A DNA stretch of 11,427 bases from an uncultured Oscillospiraceae bacterium (lineage in GTDB: Bacteria; Bacillota; Clostridia; Oscillospirales; Acutalibacteraceae), in contig URDW01000064.1 in the NCBI GenBank assembly GCA_900546735.1, positions 1-11,427 of the forward strand, given 5' to 3'. The notes below the pieces were generated by a model that had not been told where the DNA came from, did no database searches, and saw nothing but the letters and a program-made list of their open reading frames with translations. A program made the translations under genes and the position numbers. Of the stretch, positions 1-4,572 are shown in pieces; positions within the stretch are counted from its first letter, which is position 1; each line of letters opens with the position of its first letter.

Positions 1-33
1 TCGTCGGCAGCGTCAGATGTGTATAAGAGACAG
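1..33 (+). other. Untrimmed Nextera read-1 adapter (artefact)
   Basis: The first 33 bases match, base for base as I recall it, the Illumina Nextera read-1 adapter. They start TCGTCGGCAGCGTC and end with the 19-base transposon mosaic end at 15-33 (AGATGTGTATAAGAGACAG). This is library-construction sequence left on the contig end, not organism DNA. A GTG at 19 inside it opens a frame translating as MYKRQ, a known adapter-derived peptide, which then runs into the real gene from base 34. The biological sequence should be taken to start at 34. Confidence 0.98.
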
Positions 34-351
34 GCAAGAAGTGCTGCAAGTAAGGTTGCCTATGAGTTTCTTGAGAAAAACGGTTTGAAATTATCTATAA
101 GAGATGAAATTGATGAGCCTAATGAAAACGACGCAATAAGTCAACTGGAAATACTTGCAAGAAGAGGCTATTTTTCAATTCCGACATACAAATTTAAACA
201 GACATACGACAAAAACGGTAATCCAATATGGAACTGTGTATGCAAAATAAATGAAATTGAAAAGTCTTTTTCAAAAAAATCATCTTCAAAGAAAAATGCG
301 AAAAGGAACTCAGCTTATAAAATGTTAAAATATGTTTTGGAGGAGTTATAA
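34..351 (+). CDS. dsRNA-binding domain protein, 5'-truncated
   Basis: This is the C-terminal part of a protein cut off by the contig end; the first genuine codon in frame is GCA at 34. The roughly 105 residues visible include a complete double-stranded-RNA-binding domain. It opens around AISQLEILARRGYFSIPTY (helix 1 and loop), continues with NGNPIWNCVCKINEIEKSF (beta strands), and ends with KSSSKKNAKRNSAYKMLKYV (the basic KKxAK cap of helix 2 and the helix). The upstream stretch ARSAASKVAYEFLEKNGL looks like the terminal helix of an earlier dsRBD, so the intact protein probably had at least two in tandem, an inference from pattern. Partners of such proteins are RNA duplexes; no nuclease domain is visible here. 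The stop TAA overlaps the ATG of the next ORF (TAATG), which suggests translational coupling. Codon use is AT-rich, unlike genes to the right. It could be the tail of a larger phage or mobile-element protein. Confidence 0.8.
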   Translation, partial: ARSAASKVAYEFLEKNGLKLSIRDEIDEPNENDAISQLEILARRGYFSIPTYKFKQTYDKNGNPIWNCVCKINEIEKSFSKKSSSKKNAKRNSAYKMLKYVLEEL

Positions 352-521
352 TGAGCAAACCTTTATTTGATTTCGATGACGGTGATTTTTTATTTAGGAA
401 TGGCGATACCGCCTTCGATTCTGACGGAAATATGATGATACGTATGTCAGACAATATGGCAATGGATATGGATTCTGGCGAATTGCATTACACTTCTTCA
501 TGGGAGGATGACGATGATTAA
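351..521 (+). CDS. Small acidic hypothetical protein (56 aa)
   Basis: An ATG at 351 shares its A with the upstream stop codon (TAATG) and has a good ribosome binding site, GGAGGAG at 339-345, five bases before it. The 56-residue product starts MSKPLFDFDDGDFLF, contains a Met-rich middle (NMMIRMSDNMAMDMD) and ends SSWEDDDD. I count about 16 Asp/Glu against three Lys/Arg, so it is strongly acidic, with no membrane segment or cysteine. I do not recognise a named family. The overlap with the dsRBD gene indicates co-expression and possibly a partner of that protein. An acidic protein could mimic nucleic acid, but that is speculation. The overlap, ribosome site and full codon structure make this a real gene in my view. 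Confidence 0.7.
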   Translation: MSKPLFDFDDGDFLFRNGDTAFDSDGNMMIRMSDNMAMDMDSGELHYTSSWEDDDD

Positions 522-548
522 TCGCCTATATTCATGAAAGGTGCTCAA

Positions 549-567
549 TGTCAACCAAACGTCAACC
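549..567 (+). repeat. GTCAACC direct repeat, 11-base period
   Basis: Two copies of GTCAACC lie at 550-556 and 561-567, separated by four bases, so the period is about one helical turn. The arrangement resembles paired arm-type sites bound by tyrosine recombinases near the ends of integrative elements, but no integrase is visible here and the repeat is short. Confidence 0.35.
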
Positions 568-633
568 TGAGGGGAATATAATTTAAAAATTGAAATAATT
601 GCGACCCTCAAAAATGCCTTAACGATGGGGAAT

Positions 634-662
634 AATGAAGTGTCCTGTTAACACTCTTCATT
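634..662 (+). other. Bulged hairpin, function unknown
   Basis: AATGAAG (634-640) pairs with CTTCATT (656-662). After a two-base bulge, TGT (641-643) pairs with ACA (651-653) around a seven-base loop. No T-run follows directly, so this is not a classical terminator. It could be part of an untranslated structured RNA or chance pairing in AT-rich DNA. Confidence 0.25.
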
Positions 663-682
663 CAACTATATACACCTCGACC

Positions 683-718
683 AATAAAAAAGCAGGTCAG
701 ATGACTTGCTTTTTTATT
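683..718 (+). terminator. Rho-independent terminator after acidic ORF
   Basis: Bases 683-698 pair with 703-718 over 16 positions with one G-T pair, around an AGAT loop. The core is AGCAGGTC/GACTTGCT, with A-tracts on the left and T-tracts on the right, so it can work in both directions. It lies about 160 bases after the acidic ORF and probably ends the left AT-rich transcript. Confidence 0.85.
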
Positions 719-786
719 TTGCCGAAATGAAAGAGATTATAAAATTTTATTAAAAGACCAACATTGAATTATTCTTTAATAAAGTA

Positions 787-821
787 CGCAACCCCGCCGG
801 GCAATGCCCGGCGGGGTTGCG
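787..821 (-). terminator. Terminator of XRE-GH18 operon
   Basis: Bases 787-802 (CGCAACCCCGCCGGGC) and 806-821 are perfectly complementary over 16 bp around a three-base AAT loop. The hairpin lies 24 bases beyond the GH18 stop codon on the minus strand. The T-tract is short on both sides (TTTATAAAA on the plus side; ACTTTATT on the minus side). Stem strength and position still make it the likely terminator of the minus-strand operon. Confidence 0.8.
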
Positions 822-845
822 TTTATAAAACAAATTTTATCGTTC

Positions 846-1868
846 TTAATTTATTCCTTTCGTATTTTCTGCGTAAGCCGTGCGGATACCATCCTCAATC
901 GCGTTAAAAAGCGCGAGCGGATTGTCTGCCGGAGCGTCATAGGCATAGTTCCAAACCATTACACCGCCCAGGCCGCGGGACAAAGCAAACGCCACTTTTT
1001 TCTTTATAACATCGTATGTATTAAAAGAAAACGTAAGGCCTGTGGCCGCATCCGAATAAAGCCCGTTTTCATCTATTCGGTTCCAATAGGTTTTATAATC
1101 GTACCAATATTCCTCCTGCGTGGTCGGGCGCGCATAAAACGGCAGACCCAGCCCAAGTTTGGAACGCGCATACCCTTTTTTAAGAAATGCCCGGATGTCT
1201 TTGTTGGCATTTTCCAGTGTAGAATGATTGCCGGCTTTATCCCACACATCGTAGTTCATGATCTCCACAAAATCGGTCACGGCCATTGCCTCTTTCGACT
1301 GCCCGAAGCGGCCGTTTGACATGGCCAGGCCGATTTTATACTTGTCCCCCAGCACGGAAGCGAGCGAAACGATAAACCGGTTAAAGCTTTTCCAGCTTTT
1401 TCGATTGATCGGGTACTCGTAGTCAAAATACACGCCGTCAAAGCCGTATTTCTCCAAAACAGATTTTGTGTTCGCTTCCAGCTTGCCGCTTTCAAATGCC
1501 CGGGTGTGCAAATTGCCCTGGTTGCGCATGCGCGCATTCCAGCTGCCGCCTTCCAGCGTGCATTTCGGGCCAAGAAGATTTAAATAAAACCTTTTGCCCG
1601 GCGGAATATGCGGCGCAATATTGTTGTAAACAGCGTCAAAATTTTCGGCAAGAAGCACACGGCCGTTCACATCAAAATCAGCGGAACCGATCAGGATAAA
1701 ATCGGTGATTTGGTCAAAATGCGAATAATCGATCACATCTTTATTTTGAAAATCGCGGCCGATCAGATAGGCGGTCACACGAAAATCCTTTTGCGCCACC
1801 GGCGCCGCAGCGGACACTGCGGCAGGCCGGCAAAGACGGTTTAATACTTTTTGAAAATTTATGTGCAT
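846..1868 (-). CDS. Glycoside hydrolase family 18 protein (chitinase-like)
   Basis: This 340-residue single-domain protein has GH18 hallmarks. The catalytic strand is at 144-151 (DGVYFDYE, followed by YP), with E151 as the expected acid/base and D149 as its partner. MNYDVWD at 204-210 is the M-x-Y-D substrate-assisting motif, and GGVMVWNYAYD near 301-311 carries the conserved final-strand Trp (W306). GH18 enzymes cut beta-1,4 bonds after N-acetylglucosamine in chitin, peptidoglycan or N-glycans by substrate-assisted catalysis. In the canonical DGxDxDxE motif the first of the two inner Asp residues is replaced here by Tyr (Y147), which may alter rate or specificity. The N-terminus has no clear signal peptide, so the enzyme is probably cytoplasmic. 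The ATG is preceded by AAAGGA at good spacing. It lies 23 bases downstream of the XRE gene on the same strand, so the two form an operon. GH18 membership is firm; the substrate is unknown. Confidence 0.92.
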   Translation of the reverse strand: MHINFQKVLNRLCRPAAVSAAAPVAQKDFRVTAYLIGRDFQNKDVIDYSHFDQITDFILIGSADFDVNGRVLLAENFDAVYNNIAPHIPPGKRFYLNLLGPKCTLEGGSWNARMRNQGNLHTRAFESGKLEANTKSVLEKYGFDGVYFDYEYPINRKSWKSFNRFIVSLASVLGDKYKIGLAMSNGRFGQSKEAMAVTDFVEIMNYDVWDKAGNHSTLENANKDIRAFLKKGYARSKLGLGLPFYARPTTQEEYWYDYKTYWNRIDENGLYSDAATGLTFSFNTYDVIKKKVAFALSRGLGGVMVWNYAYDAPADNPLALFNAIEDGIRTAYAENTKGIN

Positions 1869-1891
1869 GGCTGTTCCTTTCTTTTTGCAGA

Positions 1892-2416
1892 TCAGACCAC
1901 CCGTATGGTGATGTGCTCGCCGTTTTCCCCGTCTACGGTGATGATCTCCTTTTCCGTAAACTCTGCAGATCGCAGCACGGCAGAGACTCGGCCGGCGACC
2001 TCCTCGCCAAGCCCAAAAGCGCTGCCGATTTTCATGCCCAGGTCCACCAGGCCAAATGGGATATGGACACTGGTTTTCTTGCCGTTTAGCTGTTCGACCG
2101 TAATGTTCAGCTTTCGGTTCGCACGCGGTTTTATGCCGCTTGGCACAACGGCTGCTGTTTTGGAATGTATCTGTGCCGCCTCGTTTCTGAGCAATTCGTC
2201 CACCGTCACGCCGAACAGATCGGCAATTCTGGTAAGCAGCGAAATGTCCGGGCAGGAATTTTCATTTTCCCACTTGGAAACCGCCTGCGCCGAAACGCCC
2301 AGCGCACCGGCCAGATCTTCCTGCGTCATATTTTTTTCTTTTCTTAAAGCAGCGATATTTTTACCAATGTTCAAACTGCCCACCTCTGCCTTCTCTGACG
2401 CATGTTTGTTAAACAT
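1892..2416 (-). CDS. XRE-family transcriptional regulator with C-terminal SHOCT-like region
   Basis: The 174-residue protein begins MFNKHASEK. A Cro/C1-type helix-turn-helix spans residues about 16-70: IGKNIAALRKEKNMTQEDLA, then GVSAQAVSKWENENSCPDI as the turn and recognition helix, and IADLFGVTVDELL. After a linker, the last 70 residues (LNITVEQLNGKKTSVHIPFGLVDLGMKIG... ending ITVDGENGEHITIRVV) resemble the small SHOCT-like domain of YvlB/LiaX-type proteins; this is a recollection of pattern. It probably binds DNA as a dimer and controls its own operon, which includes the GH18 gene just downstream. I chose ATG at 2416 because AAGGAG lies about eight bases upstream; a GTG at 2425 overlaps that ribosome site and is unlikely to be used. 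The signal sensed is unknown. Confidence 0.9.
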   Translation of the reverse strand: MFNKHASEKAEVGSLNIGKNIAALRKEKNMTQEDLAGALGVSAQAVSKWENENSCPDISLLTRIADLFGVTVDELLRNEAAQIHSKTAAVVPSGIKPRANRKLNITVEQLNGKKTSVHIPFGLVDLGMKIGSAFGLGEEVAGRVSAVLRSAEFTEKEIITVDGENGEHITIRVV

Positions 2417-2448
2417 ATGAACCACTCCTTTTCATTTGGTAAGTTCAT

Positions 2449-2476
2449 TGTATAACCCGGCGCCGCACACTTGCAA
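2449..2476 (-). promoter_or_regulatory. Promoter of XRE-GH18 operon
   Basis: Read on the minus strand, TTGCAA (2476-2471) and TATACA (2454-2449) are separated by 16 bases, about 33 bases upstream of the start codon. CATTGCAA and GTGTGCGGC in this promoter resemble the promoters in front of the DUF1848 and HD genes. Confidence 0.6.
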
Positions 2477-2486
2477 TGATCTGTCA

Positions 2487-2536
2487 GTTGTTCAACAATA
2501 AGGATAGTTGAATATGGACTCAACCAGCGGTTGAGT
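2487..2536. promoter_or_regulatory. Cluster of GTTGA/TCAAC inverted repeats, candidate operator
   Basis: ACTCAACC (2518-2525) and GGTTGAGT (2529-2536) form a perfect 8-bp inverted repeat around AGC. GTTGA (2507-2511) pairs with TCAAC (2520-2524), and GTTG-TT-CAAC lies at 2487-2496. Three related sites upstream of an XRE gene suggest a regulator binding region, possibly for XRE itself. The site lies upstream of the minus-strand -35 box, so its effect could be activation or repression. Binding is not shown by sequence alone. Confidence 0.45.
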
Positions 2537-2719
2537 ACGTTATTATCATACCATGCCGTCCGTATTTATGCAACTTAACCGCCTAAAAACGCAGCTTGCC
2601 GCCAATCCTCTTGCCAATGACCGGCAAGTTTGATACGGTAAACAAAGAGGCGTGCATATGAAAATGCCATCAACAAAGCCCTAACGGAAAAATTCTCAAG
2701 CACCCGGCGGTAGGGCGCA

Positions 2720-2748
2720 TTGCAAAGCGTACGGCAAAGACGTATAAT
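2720..2748 (+). promoter_or_regulatory. Promoter of DUF1848 gene
   Basis: TTGCAA (2720-2725), a 17-base spacer and a perfect TATAAT (2743-2748) give a housekeeping-type promoter about 48 bases before the start codon. The -35 box sits in the near-palindrome GCATTGCAAAGC. Bases 2717-2748 match 3746-3777 at 28 of 32 positions. Confidence 0.8.
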
Positions 2749-2796
2749 AACAGTGAAATTTTAGAAACAGAGTGTGCACTATAAAGGAGCCTTGCC

Positions 2797-3735
2797 ATGA
2801 TTTTAAGCGTAAGCCGCCGCACAGACATACCGGCCTTTTATGCCGACTGGTTTTTCCACCGGCTGCAGGCAGGGTATGTGCTGGTGCGAAACCCCTACCG
2901 GTTTCACGCCGTCAGCCGTATTCCCCTTTCGCCGGATGTGGTGGACGGCATTGTGTTTTGGACGAAAAACCCGGCGCCGATGCTTGCGCGTCTGAACGAA
3001 CTGCGTGACTACCCATTTTATTTTCAGTGCACCGCAACGGCCTACGGCACCGACCTGGAGGTGCATGTGCCGGACAAGGACCGCACCGTTTTGCCGGCCA
3101 TGCGCCGCCTGGCGGAGATGATCGGGCCCGAGCGCGTGATCTGGCGGTACGACCCGGTGCTGCTTTCCCCAAAATACACTGTAGATTTTCACCGGCAGCG
3201 TTTTTCGCAAATGGCAAAAGCGCTTGCCGGCAGTACAAAGCGGTGCGTCATCAGCTTTTTAGACCTGTACCCATCTATGCAGAAAGAGGCTGCTCGGCTC
3301 GGCCTGCGCGCACCAGACAGGCAGGAGGCTGAAACGCTGGCTGCATACTTTGCCGACATTGCCGCACATAATGGCATAAAAGCGGAAACGTGCGCCGAAA
3401 ATATCGACCTTGCACACCTGGGCATCGCCCACGGCTGCTGCATAGACAAAGCGCTTTTGGAAAAGATCGGCGGATTTAAGCTGCACACAAAAAAAGACGC
3501 CAACCAGCGGCCGTTTTGCGGCTGCTGCGCCAGTGTGGACATTGGCACATACGCCACCTGTCCGGGCGGCTGCGTATACTGCTACGCAAACCGCGGCGCA
3601 GCGGCAGCCAAAAACGCATTTGCTGCACACGATGCACACGCGCCATTACTGCTCGGCCAGTTATTACCGGATGACATCGTAACAGAAAAAGTAATGCGTT
3701 CTGAAAAAGACACACAGATGCAGCTGTTTTTATAA
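2797..3735 (+). CDS. DUF1848 family protein with radical-SAM-like Cys cluster
   Basis: This 312-residue protein matches the DUF1848 family along its length. It opens with ILSVSRRTDIPAFYADWFF, followed by VLVRNPY (28-34) and GIVFWTKNPAP (51-61). Further family blocks are ERVIWRYDPV (112-121), CVISFLDLY (150-158) and a Cys-rich C-terminus. The C-terminal cluster is C241, C243, C244, then C255-x3-C259-x2-C262 (CPGGCVYC), with DIG at 248-250 between. The CxxxCxxC spacing is the one radical-SAM enzymes use to bind a [4Fe-4S] cluster, but here it is at the C-terminus, not near the N-terminus, a similarity already noted for this family. The reaction and substrate are unknown. It has no signal peptide and is probably cytoplasmic. 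AAGGAG sits seven bases before the ATG. The HD gene follows after 69 bases with its own copy of the same promoter and no terminator between. Confidence 0.92.
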   Translation: MILSVSRRTDIPAFYADWFFHRLQAGYVLVRNPYRFHAVSRIPLSPDVVDGIVFWTKNPAPMLARLNELRDYPFYFQCTATAYGTDLEVHVPDKDRTVLPAMRRLAEMIGPERVIWRYDPVLLSPKYTVDFHRQRFSQMAKALAGSTKRCVISFLDLYPSMQKEAARLGLRAPDRQEAETLAAYFADIAAHNGIKAETCAENIDLAHLGIAHGCCIDKALLEKIGGFKLHTKKDANQRPFCGCCASVDIGTYATCPGGCVYCYANRGAAAAKNAFAAHDAHAPLLLGQLLPDDIVTEKVMRSEKDTQMQLFL

Positions 3736-3748
3736 GCACAAACACGCA

Positions 3749-3777
3749 TTGCAAAGCAGACGGCAAGGGCGTATAAT
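3749..3777 (+). promoter_or_regulatory. Promoter of HD-domain gene
   Basis: TTGCAA (3749-3754), a 17-base spacer and TATAAT (3772-3777) lie just after the DUF1848 stop codon. The block 3746-3777 is nearly the same as the DUF1848 promoter (four mismatches in 32), including the GCATTGCAAAGC near-palindrome. Confidence 0.8.
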
Positions 3778-3804
3778 GAAAACAGAATTTTAAAAAAGGA
3801 AGTT

Positions 3805-4359
3805 ATGAAAATGCCCTATATTCCCACACCTGAACAGGCTATGGAGCTTGTAAAGCAGTACAACAAAGAGCCGTTTCACATCCAGCACGCCGAAACGGTC
3901 GGTAAAACGCTGCGCGCCATTGCGAGGACGAACGACCCCGGAAGCGAAAATTACTGGCAGGCCGTCGGCATTCTGCACGATATTGATTATGAACAGTGGC
4001 CTGACGAGCACTGTGAAAAAGCCAAAACGCTTTTAAAGGAGCTGGACATTGAAGACAGTGTGATCCACGCCGTGGTCAGCCACGGCTTTGGCCTTTGCAG
4101 CGACGTGGCGCCCGAACGGCTGATGGAAAAATACCTGTTTGCCGTGGACGAACTAACCGGACTGATCGGCGCCGCCGCGCTGATGCGCCCGACCGGGTTT
4201 GAGGGCATGACCGTAAAATCCATTATGAAGAAATTTAAAGACAAGAATTTTGCCAAAGGCTGCTCGCGCGATGTAATTACAAAAGGCGCCGACATGCTCG
4301 GCATCACGGTGCAGGAGCTGTGCGGCATCACCCTGCAGGCCATGACAGCGGCTGAATGA
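3805..4359 (+). CDS. HD-domain (HDIG-type) hydrolase
   Basis: The 184-residue protein has the metal-binding signature of the HD superfamily. H28 lies in FHIQHAETVGK, the H58-D59 pair in VGILHDIDYE, H93 in AVVSHGFG and the last Asp (D115) in FAVDELTG. Such proteins are usually metal-dependent phosphohydrolases acting on nucleotides, but the substrate cannot be told. Short stand-alone members with YNKEPFHIQHAE-like N-termini are common in anaerobic Firmicutes and mostly uncharacterised. Cytoplasmic location is expected: there is no signal peptide or membrane span. The ribosome site AAGGA (3796-3800) is only four bases from the ATG at 3805 and ten from a second in-frame ATG at 3811, so the true start could be two codons later. 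It has its own promoter and a strong terminator, though read-through from DUF1848 is possible. Confidence 0.88.
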   Translation: MKMPYIPTPEQAMELVKQYNKEPFHIQHAETVGKTLRAIARTNDPGSENYWQAVGILHDIDYEQWPDEHCEKAKTLLKELDIEDSVIHAVVSHGFGLCSDVAPERLMEKYLFAVDELTGLIGAAALMRPTGFEGMTVKSIMKKFKDKNFAKGCSRDVITKGADMLGITVQELCGITLQAMTAAE

Positions 4360-4417
4360 AAACAAAACATAGCTGTAAAAGCACTGCTGCAAATCTGTGC
4401 GCAGCATAAAAAATCAG

Positions 4418-4463
4418 AAACTTCCTATAGTAAAACACAAAATTACTATAGGAGGTTTTTCTT
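4418..4463 (+). terminator. Terminator after HD gene
   Basis: AAACTTCCTATAGTA (4418-4432) pairs with 4444-4458 over 15 positions with one G-T pair, around an 11-base A-rich loop. It runs into TTTTTCTTT on the plus strand. It ends the HD (and any DUF1848) transcript before the GH20 promoter. Confidence 0.9.
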
Positions 4464-4496
4464 TATGCAAAATGTGCGCAAAATACGCCGCGAAGA

Positions 4497-4525
4497 TTGC
4501 CAAAGCGTAAAAAACAATATATAAT
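4497..4525 (+). promoter_or_regulatory. Promoter of GH20 gene; fixes its start codon
   Basis: TTGCCA (4497-4502), 17 bases and a perfect TATAAT (4520-4525) place the transcription start near 4532. The ATG at 4531 would then lie at or before the RNA 5' end, which supports initiation at the ATG at 4573. The sequence ATTGCCAAAGCGTA resembles the DUF1848 promoter (ATTGCAAAGCGTA). Confidence 0.75.
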
Positions 4526-4572
4526 GGCTAATGATCGAAAAGCATATTTTGAAACGCCGAAAGGAACGCATT

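Larger units (their letters stand above)
522..845. other. AT-rich non-coding tract at island edge
   Basis: There is no convincing coding region between the acidic ORF and the end of the GH18 gene. The tract contains a GTCAACC direct repeat (550-556 and 561-567), a weak TGAGGG/CCCTCA pairing (567-609), a bulged hairpin at 634-662, a strong terminator (683-718) and a GC-rich hairpin (787-821). The base composition changes from AT-rich to GC-rich across it, so it probably contains the border of an accessory element or an assembly join. Confidence 0.6.
2417..2796. other. Divergent intergenic region, XRE versus DUF1848
   Basis: These 380 bases separate the minus-strand XRE/GH18 operon from the plus-strand DUF1848 gene. 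They contain one promoter for each side (2449-2476 minus, 2720-2748 plus) and a cluster of GTTG/CAAC inverted repeats (2487-2536). A small CTTGCC/GGCAAG hairpin lies at 2610-2628. I see no convincing small gene; the ATG at 2658 opens only an eight-codon frame. Confidence 0.6.

Noticed and set aside
34..521. Defence system made of the dsRBD protein and acidic ORF
   Set aside because: No nuclease, helicase, reverse transcriptase or other effector is visible, and the gene is cut by the contig end, so a defence role cannot be supported.
567..609. Small RNA based on TGAGGG/CCCTCA pairing
   Set aside because: The stem is six base pairs with a long AT-rich loop, and there is no clear promoter; chance pairing is likely.
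804..1319. Plus-strand frame opposite the 3' end of GH18
   Set aside because: It starts inside a terminator stem and has no ribosome site or recognisable domain.
2658..2684. ATGAAAATGCC at 2658 matches the start of the HD gene (ATGAAAATGCC at 3805), possible gene remnant
   Set aside because: The match is only 11 bases and the frame ends after eight codons; with the nearby promoter duplication it is suggestive but not enough to call a pseudogene.
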